From the NCBI GenBank assembly GCA_002695035.1, contig NZNU01000018.1, forward strand, positions 1-39,153: a stretch of 39,153 nucleotides of DNA. Reading direction: 5' to 3'. This stretch comes from Micavibrio sp. GTDB taxonomy: Bacteria > Pseudomonadota > Alphaproteobacteria > Micavibrionales > Micavibrionaceae. Positions 32,470-39,153 of this stretch are shown in pieces (the stretch's first letter is position 1; each line of letters begins with the position of its first letter). Made by a program: the position numbers and the translations under genes. The notes under the pieces are model-generated. The model saw nothing but the letters and a program-made list of their open reading frames with translations, was not told the origin of the DNA and searched no databases.

Positions 32470-33201
32470 ATGGGCGGAATACCGGCAGATCTTTTAATTT
32501 ACATTATCATAGCAGGCGCGCTTGTTGTGTGGCTGCGCAATACGCTTGGCACAAGAAGTGGGGATGAGCACCAAAGGCCCAATCCCTTTGAAAATCAACC
32601 GCCCGCATCTAACCAGACCGTAGAGCCTATTCCGGCAAATTCCGAAGAAGGCGCGATCCCCCTTTCCGACTTATCTGATAATGCTCTTAAAAATATCGCA
32701 TTCGAAAGCGAAGACGCCAAAGACGGCTTCATGGAAATCGCGCGCGCTGACCGCATGTTCCACCCGCAAGATTTTATCAAAAACGCAAAAGAGGCATTTG
32801 TTATCGTTGTTGAGGCATTTGCCGACGGCGACAAGGAAATGCTTTCCGAGTTGCTCGCCCCTCAGGTTTACGAGGGTTTTGAGGCGGCAATTGATGAGCG
32901 CAGCAGGACTGGCGAATCCGTGGATACCGAAATCCATGCCGTACAGGCCGCCGATGTTAACGAGGCCGGCATACGCGATGGCTTTGCCTTTGTTACGCTG
33001 CGTATTCGCGCAGAAGAAACGGCTGTCATCAGGGATCGCGATGGTAAAATCATAAGCGGCGACCCCGACCGCATCACCGAAATGGCCGATTTGTGGACAT
33101 TCGGACGCAAACTTAAATCAAAAGATCCAACCTGGCTTATTTACGAGACTCAGGATGGCGAACCAGAAGATCATAAAACCCCCCTTCCCGATGCCTCGTA
33201 A
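32470..33201 (+). CDS. Tim44/TimA-like inner-membrane protein
   Basis: 243 residues. One N-terminal membrane helix (about 7-24), a proline-rich linker, and a C-terminal Tim44-like domain (about 90-235) with the family patterns FIKNAKEAFVIVVEAFADGD, ending in DLWTFGRKLKSKDPTWLIYET. Bacterial homologs of the mitochondrial import-motor subunit are found in alphaproteobacteria; the role is unclear, perhaps as a membrane-assembly factor for outer-membrane or secreted proteins. It lies next to secB (divergent) and mltA (overlapping), the common order in this class. Translation start at 32470 has no strong ribosome site. Confidence 0.9.
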   Translation: MGGIPADLLIYIIIAGALVVWLRNTLGTRSGDEHQRPNPFENQPPASNQTVEPIPANSEEGAIPLSDLSDNALKNIAFESEDAKDGFMEIARADRMFHPQDFIKNAKEAFVIVVEAFADGDKEMLSELLAPQVYEGFEAAIDERSRTGESVDTEIHAVQAADVNEAGIRDGFAFVTLRIRAEETAVIRDRDGKIISGDPDRITEMADLWTFGRKLKSKDPTWLIYETQDGEPEDHKTPLPDAS

Positions 33202-34390
33202 TTTTTTCTGGGCTTGCGCCTTTTTTGCCTGTATTCTTGGTTTCGGACTTACCGGGTGTAATTCCTCACCCCCACCCGATATCGCACAACCCGAAATGCA
33301 GCAGCTTGCACTGACACAAACAGAGTTTTCATCCCTTCCCGGCTGGCCTGAAAAAAGACCCGCCGGTTTCATCGATGCCTTTTCAAAAACATGTGCCCGC
33401 CTTTCCAAAAAAGATAAAAATGCGCCTATCGGCGATAACGGAAGGTTTGGTTATGTGCAGGATTGGCTCGATATTTGTGAAAAAATGCCTGAAGATGAAG
33501 GCCTGATTACCTCATGGCTGGTTGAAAACTTCAATGTATTTGAGGTCAGCGATGGCATTTCTTCCGAGGGTCTGTTTACTGGTTATTATGAAGCTTATCT
33601 GAGCGGGTCATATGAAAAAACAGACAGGTATAATGTGCCATTACGGGCCAGACCTGATGATCTGATTATGGTCAATCTTGGTGAATTCCGCGATGAGTTG
33701 AAAGGCCAGCGCATCGCAGGGCGAAACATTGATGGTCGTCTCAAACCTTACGAAAACCGTGAGCAAATTACTTCAGGGGCTTTGCCTCAGGAACAGGATA
33801 AGGCTCTGCTATGGGTTGATAGCCCGATTGATGCTTTTTTTCTGGAAATCCAAGGATCGGGCATAGTTAAACTTGAAAATGGTGAGACCGTGCGGGTCGG
33901 ATATGCAGGTCAGAACGGGCACCTATATAAAGCAATCGGCAAGACGCTGGTGGAACAAAATGAGCTGCAAAAAGAAAAAGTATCCATGCAAAGTATACGT
34001 GCGTGGCTTGAAAACAATCCTGCTCGTGCCACCGAAATCATGAACACCAATCCGTCTTATGTTTTCTTCGAAGAAAGCAAAGATACTGAGGGGCCAAAAG
34101 GCGGGGAGGGCATTGCCCTGACGGCTGAGAGATCGCTTGCAATAGACCACGGCATTTGGCCTTATGGTTTGCCATTCTGGGTTAGCACGCAACACCCGGA
34201 TGAAACCAAAGCTGTTTTCCAAAAGCTTATGGTGGGGCAGGATACAGGCGGTGCTATTAAAGGCGCTGTGCGCGGTGATATCTTCTGGGGATCGGGCAAG
34301 CGCGCCGAACTATTAGCTGGCAAAATGAAATCCCGCGGCACATATTATGTGTTTCTTCCTAAGGATATGAACAGATTGGTTATGCAATAA
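33155..34390 (+). CDS. mltA: Membrane-bound lytic murein transglycosylase A
   Basis: 411 residues. Lipoprotein signal peptide with lipobox LTGC (Cys35 from this start). It cuts glycan strands, leaving 1,6-anhydro ends, on the inside of the outer membrane. The MltA domain covers about 120-300 (LFTGYYEAYLSGS, ALLWVDSPIDAFFLEIQGSG), and the C-terminal 3D domain has QDTGGAIKG (Asp363) and RGDIFWG (Asp374), where the family has its catalytic aspartate. Two starts are possible: the ATG at 33155 overlaps the Tim44-like gene by 47 bases, and the ATG at 33191 gives a signal peptide of more usual length; I keep the longer form. The stop overlaps the yihY start. Confidence 0.93.
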   Translation: MANQKIIKPPFPMPRNFFWACAFFACILGFGLTGCNSSPPPDIAQPEMQQLALTQTEFSSLPGWPEKRPAGFIDAFSKTCARLSKKDKNAPIGDNGRFGYVQDWLDICEKMPEDEGLITSWLVENFNVFEVSDGISSEGLFTGYYEAYLSGSYEKTDRYNVPLRARPDDLIMVNLGEFRDELKGQRIAGRNIDGRLKPYENREQITSGALPQEQDKALLWVDSPIDAFFLEIQGSGIVKLENGETVRVGYAGQNGHLYKAIGKTLVEQNELQKEKVSMQSIRAWLENNPARATEIMNTNPSYVFFEESKDTEGPKGGEGIALTAERSLAIDHGIWPYGLPFWVSTQHPDETKAVFQKLMVGQDTGGAIKGAVRGDIFWGSGKRAELLAGKMKSRGTYYVFLPKDMNRLVMQ

Positions 34391-35733
34391 TGTCCAAAAG
34401 CTCTGTAATGCAAGAAAAAGTCGATGCTTTTTTAAAGGCCGACCTCTCCGATAAGCCTTTTCTTGTTCGTGAGGGACACATGATCGCCCGCTTTCTTTTT
34501 GCGCTTGTTCGTGACGGCACAGACACTCAGTTTTCCCTGCGCGCGATGAGTCTTGTCTACACCACGCTCATCACCATCGTGCCCCTTCTTGCCGTTTCGT
34601 TTTCAGTGTTAAAAGGATTTGGCGTGCAAAATCAGCTTGAGCCGTTTCTGGGTCAGCTTTTAAGCGGTTTAGGCAGTGCACAGGCACAGGAAATTACAGA
34701 AAAAATTGTCGACTTCGTAGATAATATTAAGGTCGGCGTGCTTGGTGCGATCGGTCTGGCCTTCCTGATTTATTCTGTCGTCTCTTTGATGCAAAAAATT
34801 GAATGGTCATTTAACTATATCTGGCGTGTTGGTCAGGGTCGGTCAGTGGCTAAGCGTTTTAGCGACTATCTAACGGTTTTATTTATCGGGCCTCTGGCTA
34901 TATTCCTTTCTACCAGCGCCACGACCATACTGCGCCATTCCGATTTTTACCTGACACTGCAGGATATGGCCTTCGTTGGCTCAATATTGTCGTTTTTCGG
35001 GCTTCTTGTGCCTTGGCTGGTTCTGGCAATTGGTTTTGCGGCACTCTATATATTCATGCCCAATACAAAAGTCCAGATTATGCCCGCTTTTGTCGGGGGT
35101 CTTTTTGCGGCATTTATCTGGAAGGTCATGGGATATGTTTTCTCCCTATTTGTGACAAGCTCGACCACGTATGTTGCGATATATGCCGCCTTCGCAACGC
35201 TGATTTTATTTATGGTCTGGATTTATATCGGATGGCTGGTGGTTCTGCTGGGCTGCAATATTGCTTTCTACGCACAGCATCCGCGCTTTCTTAGAATAAG
35301 TCGCCAGCCGCTTCTTTTGTCCACCCGCCTGATGCACAATTACGGGCTGAGTATTGTTTATTATATCGGAAAATCACACCATGATCGCAATCTCAAATGG
35401 ACAACGGAAGGCTTGGCCAAAAGTGTCAATGCGCCCCCGATTGCAGTTGAAAGAATTCTGGACGCCTTGACCGAAAAGGGTCTTGTTCTGGCCACAGGGG
35501 ATAATGAACCGACCTGGCACCCGGCTGTGTCCTTTGCGACGACGCCCATGCAGGATGTCTTTGATGCGCTGGAAAGCTATGGGCGCGCCGGAAAATTGAG
35601 CCTTGCTGCGCCCGCCTCACCTGCGCCTGTGGCAAAATTGCTGGATACCATGCTTGAAGACAGGCATGAAACACTCGGAAAGCTTTCTATTGAGAAAGCC
35701 CTCGGCATTGGGGAACATGCTGAAGAAAAATAA
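34390..35733 (+). CDS. YihY/BrkB family membrane protein
   Basis: 447 residues. Six membrane helices, at about 52-75, 114-134, 160-181, 197-223, 230-254 and 264-292, with the family block KIEWSFNYIWRV between the second and third. The C-terminal 150 residues are cytosolic and include a predicted winged-helix-like segment (about 335-385) with TTEGLAKSVNAPPIAVERILDALTEKGLV, which looks like a small DNA-binding or protein-interaction fold and is seen in some family members. The family was once called ribonuclease BN in error; its real role is unknown, perhaps in transport. It starts at the base where mltA stops (TAATG), so translation is coupled. It converges on the methyltransferase gene. Confidence 0.85.
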   Translation: MSKSSVMQEKVDAFLKADLSDKPFLVREGHMIARFLFALVRDGTDTQFSLRAMSLVYTTLITIVPLLAVSFSVLKGFGVQNQLEPFLGQLLSGLGSAQAQEITEKIVDFVDNIKVGVLGAIGLAFLIYSVVSLMQKIEWSFNYIWRVGQGRSVAKRFSDYLTVLFIGPLAIFLSTSATTILRHSDFYLTLQDMAFVGSILSFFGLLVPWLVLAIGFAALYIFMPNTKVQIMPAFVGGLFAAFIWKVMGYVFSLFVTSSTTYVAIYAAFATLILFMVWIYIGWLVVLLGCNIAFYAQHPRFLRISRQPLLLSTRLMHNYGLSIVYYIGKSHHDRNLKWTTEGLAKSVNAPPIAVERILDALTEKGLVLATGDNEPTWHPAVSFATTPMQDVFDALESYGRAGKLSLAAPASPAPVAKLLDTMLEDRHETLGKLSIEKALGIGEHAEEK

Positions 35734-35745
35734 AATGGACTGAAA

Positions 35746-36489
35746 TCAGGTTTTTGGTCTGACCACTATTACCTGATTATATTTCCACTTGCGCGGCTCG
35801 CCTTTGAAAATCTTTGAGATAATTTTACGCACCAGCGCTTTTGAGGGCACAAGCCTCAGCGGCCATTGGTGGAAATGTTCAACCACCTCAAATCCACGCG
35901 ATACAAAATAGTCTTCCAGCTCCCGATAAGTCCACTCACGAATGTGGTGTGGGTTGTCGGGCGTCTTTTGGTCTTCATGCGTCATTCGGGCACGGTCAGG
36001 CGTGGAAAATAATATGACCCCGTCATCTGCCAGCTTTAAACGCGCGTAATCCAGTAATTTATCAGGGTTCATAAGATGCTCGATAACATCTGAACTGATA
36101 ATTAAATCCGCCTTGGGAAGATCCATATCCTCTTTTGGGTTTTCGAAATCATCAACAACCCATGTTCCGTAATTATATGTGCTCTGGCAATATTCAATCG
36201 CAGAGGGCTGGTCAACACCTATAATATGCGCTTTTGGATTCTTGTTATGCACCAGTCTCAGCTTGGGCGCCGGCCCACAACCTACATCCATAATGGTTTT
36301 GATATCGCGCTTTTCCGCAAGTTCTGCCGCATAAACATACACATAATACTGGTACAGAAAAGCCTGGCGCGTTCTGTTGGCGTCCCAATAGTCTTTGCCA
36401 CTAACCGCATCCATAGTTTCAAGCGTTTCATTAGGCTCATAATCCGCGGGAAGTCCGTAGGTTTCCTTAGTTTGAGTATCTTTTCGCAT
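35746..36489 (-). CDS. SAM-dependent methyltransferase in the surface polysaccharide cluster
   Basis: 247 residues. Class I methyltransferase: motif I MDVGCGPAP (67-75), acid-loop GVDQ (91-94) and ISSDVIEHL (131-139) at the position of motif IV. The DVIEHL pattern is shared with UbiG/Coq3-type and sugar O-methyltransferases. AAGGAA lies just before the ATG at 36489; a TTG at 36516 would overlap the upstream gene and was rejected. It is the last gene of the minus-strand set flippase-sulfotransferase-methyltransferase, so methylation of a surface glycan is likely, but the substrate cannot be read from the sequence. Confidence 0.85.
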   Translation of the reverse strand: MRKDTQTKETYGLPADYEPNETLETMDAVSGKDYWDANRTRQAFLYQYYVYVYAAELAEKRDIKTIMDVGCGPAPKLRLVHNKNPKAHIIGVDQPSAIEYCQSTYNYGTWVVDDFENPKEDMDLPKADLIISSDVIEHLMNPDKLLDYARLKLADDGVILFSTPDRARMTHEDQKTPDNPHHIREWTYRELEDYFVSRGFEVVEHFHQWPLRLVPSKALVRKIISKIFKGEPRKWKYNQVIVVRPKT

Positions 36490-36500
36490 GAGTTTCCTTT

Positions 36501-37352
36501 TTAAGCTGATTTCCAAGCGGACAAATCTATATCCAGTAATTTTTCAAGATTTTCTATGTCTTCAATGACATAGGCGCGAAGCTCTTCACGAAGTTCAGGG
36601 TCAATGCCTGACCGATATTCCTGTTTGCCTGAGAACAGATTTTGCACCCTGTTGCCACTTGTATTTCCCTCCATGGTTTCCCGACCAAAGAGGAGCTTCC
36701 CAAATCTGTTTTTCATGTAGCTTGCTTTTGTCTTCTTTGGTCCGGCAACGTTTATTTTGCGATTGACGACCCCCGGCGTGGTGCCCGCCTCAATGCCTGC
36801 AAATGCACATATATCCCTGTACGTATCTTCGCCGCGGCCTTCCATTTCCTCCATCATCAAAGGCTTTATATTCTCGCGGGGGAAGTTCTCCAGCATATAT
36901 TTCACCGGCTTTGATAAAAGCCCGTGCTCCATCCATGTCGCATAGCTGTTGTAGTGAACAAGGATATCACCAAAAGAAAAATTAGCACCAATTCCCTGTT
37001 TTTTTATGTGCCAGTAATGCGAGAAGGCCCGGTCAATCGGGTTTCTAAGTCCAAATATCAGCTTTGCATCCGGGTTATATCCCGCTATCCGCTCCAACGC
37101 ATAGGGGCTGCATATATAGGAATAAGTCGGATCAAACCTGATTTTATTTTCATCTTCGCCTTTTGCGTTGTGCGTAAATTGTAGATCGTACCAGTCTTCA
37201 CCTTTTGAATAATGCAGATCAAAATAATGAATCCGGTCTTCGGCACTGGTCACGATCTGCGGATTCTCACATAAGGCCCGATACACCCAGGTTGTGGCCG
37301 TTTTTGGGGGCCCGAGATGAAAAAGCTCGACAGGTTTTTTGAAGTCATTCAT
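36501..37352 (-). CDS. Sulfotransferase (PAPS-dependent)
   Basis: 283 residues. GPPKTATTWVYRAL (14-27) matches the 5' phosphosulfate-binding loop (PKTGTTW) and LRNPIDRAFSHYW (102-114) the 3' phosphate-binding motif (R-x-P-x-x-R-x-x-S) of PAPS-dependent sulfotransferases. These transfer sulfate to hydroxyl or amino groups of carbohydrates, lipids or proteins. No signal peptide is seen, so it acts in the cytosol. It lies 12 bases after the flippase gene and 11 bases before the methyltransferase gene, all on the minus strand, so a sulfated and methylated exported polysaccharide or lipid-linked glycan is likely. PAPS synthesis genes are not in the window. Confidence 0.88.
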   Translation of the reverse strand: MNDFKKPVELFHLGPPKTATTWVYRALCENPQIVTSAEDRIHYFDLHYSKGEDWYDLQFTHNAKGEDENKIRFDPTYSYICSPYALERIAGYNPDAKLIFGLRNPIDRAFSHYWHIKKQGIGANFSFGDILVHYNSYATWMEHGLLSKPVKYMLENFPRENIKPLMMEEMEGRGEDTYRDICAFAGIEAGTTPGVVNRKINVAGPKKTKASYMKNRFGKLLFGRETMEGNTSGNRVQNLFSGKQEYRSGIDPELREELRAYVIEDIENLEKLLDIDLSAWKSA

Positions 37353-37364
37353 AAAAAATATACC

Positions 37365-38786
37365 TCACCGAAGCGTGCGGCCACGGCGTGAGATTAGTTT
37401 TTTATAGTCTAGCGGTAAAATAGTAATTAATACAATAAGGAAAAAGGCAAGTCCGGTTCCAATCTGGTCATAGGCTGCTCCAACCAGAACCCCTGCCGCT
37501 GCAAATGCGGTCGTCATATTGGCCGTTGTAACCAGCATAACCCCATCCAGCCTGCGCACGGCCAATGTCATTGCAATGCCTCGCACAGCAAAGGCTGCCA
37601 GAACCGCAAAGGCTGCCCCACTGCCACCCAGATAAGGGATAAGAATGATGCTCATCAAAACCATAACTGTTGTGGAGACTATACTTAGACCCAGATTCCA
37701 TCCGGCATGGCCCGCCATAGTCATGTAATCCTCTAATGACCCGAAGCTTGTGTTTACGACAAAGGCTGCCGAGAGAATAAGCAAAACGGGATAGGCGTTA
37801 TCACAAGTGTCGCAGAAGAGCGATGTTCCCCATTCCCCCAGTACAAGCATTGCCAACGCCCCGAGCGTTGCGATCGCAAAACCGATAAAACGCATGATTT
37901 TGAATTCGAATGCGGCCATATCAGTTGCCTCGCTGCCGAAATGCGCCCCAAGTCGCGGCGCAAGGAGCTGGGAAAGGCCTTGCTTGCCAACCAGTAAAAG
38001 CCGGCCAAAACGCGAGGCGATCGCGTAATCTGCGGCGGTAATGGCACTGGATAACGCCCCGACCAAAATAAGGTCAAACCCTCTCGATTGCTGGTTCAGG
38101 CCATAGGTAAAAAGATTTTTTAAACCGTATTTTATGTCCCATTCGGTAAAAACTTTGCGCCCCAGATTTGGATAAACCGGATCCTTCATAAAAATCGCAA
38201 TAACTGGCACAAGCAATGACAAATTAAGCGCGAATGCCATACCGTAAATATGGGGAGAAAAAAGATAGGCGCCGATTAAAAATCCAGCCTTCAAAACATT
38301 GGGCCATATTTCGTTATATGTGATTGAGATTTGCACTTCCTGACGCGCTCTGTGCCAGGCCGCCATTACGCGCCTGAGCGCTTCCAGTATAACCATCGGG
38401 CTTAACACATAAAGCCAGGCGTCCAGATTTGGCATATCAAATATATCGGACCAGAGGCTGGCTGATACAGTCATCAGGCCCGTTACAAGCAAGGCAAAAA
38501 TTATTACCCAACTCATAACCCTTCCGGTCAGTTCGTGGCCCAATTCATTTTGGTCGGGCTCGTTTTTTAGGCGTGATCCGTGAAACAGGATAATGCTGCA
38601 AAAAGGGCCTGCCAACACCATCCCCAGCAGACTGACTACGGCCAGCGCAACCATAAAAACACCGAATTCGCTCTTATCGAGTATACGGGCGGCCAACCAG
38701 AGTAAGGCAATATTTGCAAATATTGCGATGAATTTTGACGACAGACTAACCGTTGCCGCGTGGAAATAGGCTTTTAAAAAATTCAT
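37365..38786 (-). CDS. Wzx-type polysaccharide flippase (MOP superfamily)
   Basis: 473 residues, about twelve to fourteen membrane helices over the whole length. It starts with an FLKAYFHAATVSLSSKFIAIFANIALLWLAARIL-like segment that resembles the N-terminus of Wzx proteins (residues about 2-35), and a long internal loop (about 210-240) precedes the second half. Such proteins flip undecaprenyl-linked sugar units across the inner membrane. It lies directly before the sulfotransferase and methyltransferase genes, so these may modify the same unit before transport. It begins 14 bases after the stop of the CorA-like gene on the same strand, but a link to that gene is not expected. Confidence 0.82.
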   Translation of the reverse strand: MNFLKAYFHAATVSLSSKFIAIFANIALLWLAARILDKSEFGVFMVALAVVSLLGMVLAGPFCSIILFHGSRLKNEPDQNELGHELTGRVMSWVIIFALLVTGLMTVSASLWSDIFDMPNLDAWLYVLSPMVILEALRRVMAAWHRARQEVQISITYNEIWPNVLKAGFLIGAYLFSPHIYGMAFALNLSLLVPVIAIFMKDPVYPNLGRKVFTEWDIKYGLKNLFTYGLNQQSRGFDLILVGALSSAITAADYAIASRFGRLLLVGKQGLSQLLAPRLGAHFGSEATDMAAFEFKIMRFIGFAIATLGALAMLVLGEWGTSLFCDTCDNAYPVLLILSAAFVVNTSFGSLEDYMTMAGHAGWNLGLSIVSTTVMVLMSIILIPYLGGSGAAFAVLAAFAVRGIAMTLAVRRLDGVMLVTTANMTTAFAAAGVLVGAAYDQIGTGLAFFLIVLITILPLDYKKLISRRGRTLR

Positions 38787-38800
38787 AAAATAATGACTCG

Positions 38801-39153
38801 CTAAAACCAGCGCATGATTTTGAAGATGATGATTTGTATAAGTGTAACTGCGGTAAGGAAGCCACAGAAAATCCAGAAGGCAAGATCGTTTTCAACGCCC
38901 GGCATTCCGCCAATGTTAATGCCAAACAAGCCTGTCAGGAACCCGAGAGGTAGAAAGATAGCCGCAATGACCGAAAGAATATAAAGATTTTTGTTCAACT
39001 GATCCGATAAGACTGTGTTCAGCTCTTCCTTCACAATCTGGGCGCGCTCGCGCACTGTATCCAGATCCTCAACATAACGCACAAGATGGTTGTAGCTTTC
39101 CTGCAAGCTTCTTTTGTCATGGGCACTGGGCCAGGACATCTCGCTGGCGCGAA
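38801..39153 (-). CDS. CorA/ZntB-like divalent cation transporter, C-terminal part only
   Basis: The frame is open to the right window edge; 116 residues at the C-terminus are visible. It shows the end of the long cytosolic helix (about 1-50 of the visible part), first membrane helix (LSVIAAIFLPLGFLTGLFGIN), the loop GINIGGMPGVEN, and the second membrane helix ending in IMRWF. The GIN-x-GG-x-P loop replaces the GMN motif of CorA and is typical of the ZntB branch, which moves zinc, so a zinc transporter is more likely than a magnesium channel. The N-terminal ligand-sensing domain lies outside the window. Confidence 0.85.
   Translation of the reverse strand, partial: RASEMSWPSAHDKRSLQESYNHLVRYVEDLDTVRERAQIVKEELNTVLSDQLNKNLYILSVIAAIFLPLGFLTGLFGINIGGMPGVENDLAFWIFCGFLTAVTLIQIIIFKIMRWF

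Noticed and set aside
34390-35733. Ribonuclease BN as the function of the YihY-family gene.
   Set aside because: That name came from an early misassignment; the protein has six membrane helices and no nuclease motif.
36490-36516. TTG start for the methyltransferase, overlapping the sulfotransferase gene.
   Set aside because: The ATG at 36489 has AAGGAA directly upstream, and the extra residues are the translated ribosome site.
1-39153. CRISPR array, tRNA or rRNA genes, insertion sequences.
   Set aside because: No regular spaced repeats, cloverleaf candidates, rRNA-like stretches, transposase motifs or terminal inverted repeats were seen on either strand.

Overview
The window looks like a chromosomal segment of a Gram-negative alphaproteobacterium with moderate GC. 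Evidence for this: the run ppsR-aroE-coaE-dnaQ, facing secB and then Tim44-like protein-mltA, is an arrangement I know from alphaproteobacteria, where it often lies near the replication origin. The short (204 aa) ribonuclease D and the kdsD-lptC-lptA block also fit. The style of the hypothetical proteins suggests a Micavibrio-like or Rhodospirillales-like lineage, but this cannot be fixed from the sequence alone. There are no rRNA or tRNA genes, CRISPR arrays, insertion sequences, integrases or phage structural modules. Coding density is high; the largest gap without a gene is about 190 bases (26249-26436), and I see nothing definite in it.

Layout. 1-2.1 kb: the end of an L,D-transpeptidase-like gene, a small lipoprotein behind a perfect-consensus sigma70 promoter, a DJ-1/PfpI protein and a small hypothetical gene. 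2.2-6.8 kb (minus): an exopolysaccharide export set made of an outer-membrane beta-barrel, a Wza-like export protein and a Wzc-like tyrosine autokinase, closed by an intrinsic terminator. 6.9-9.3 kb (minus): a response regulator with a degenerate GGDEF-like domain, and the potassium transporter TrkH. 9.4-13.6 kb (plus): rnd, kdsD, lptC and lptA, then an unknown membrane protein and an AT-rich lipoprotein. 13.6-17.4 kb (plus): fabD, fabG, a small hypothetical gene, acpP and fabF. 17.4-21.6 kb: two tandem paralogous O-antigen polymerase/ligase-like proteins on the minus strand, facing a membrane-anchored transglutaminase-like protein that leads into mltG. 21.6-28.8 kb is an accessory stretch: an HYTS-motif protein, a small hypothetical, Dps, an unknown protein, an asparagine synthetase-type amidotransferase, an unknown protein and a tandem pair of large paralogous unknown proteins. 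28.9-35.7 kb: ppsR-aroE-coaE-dnaQ, secB, Tim44-like-mltA-yihY. 35.7-39.15 kb (minus): a CorA/ZntB-like transporter (truncated by the window edge), a Wzx-type flippase, a sulfotransferase and a methyltransferase.

How they work together. The common theme is the cell envelope. KdsD makes arabinose-5-phosphate for Kdo; LptC and LptA move LPS; the Fab proteins make acyl chains; MltG, MltA and the L,D-transpeptidase act on peptidoglycan. Surface-polysaccharide functions (flippase, polymerases, export, tyrosine kinase, amidotransferase, sulfotransferase, methyltransferase) are scattered in at least three separate blocks between housekeeping genes rather than gathered in one island. The most unusual parts are the polymerase pair plus transglutaminase between fabF and mltG, the tandem unknown paralogs before ppsR, and the putative polysaccharide sulfation cassette.
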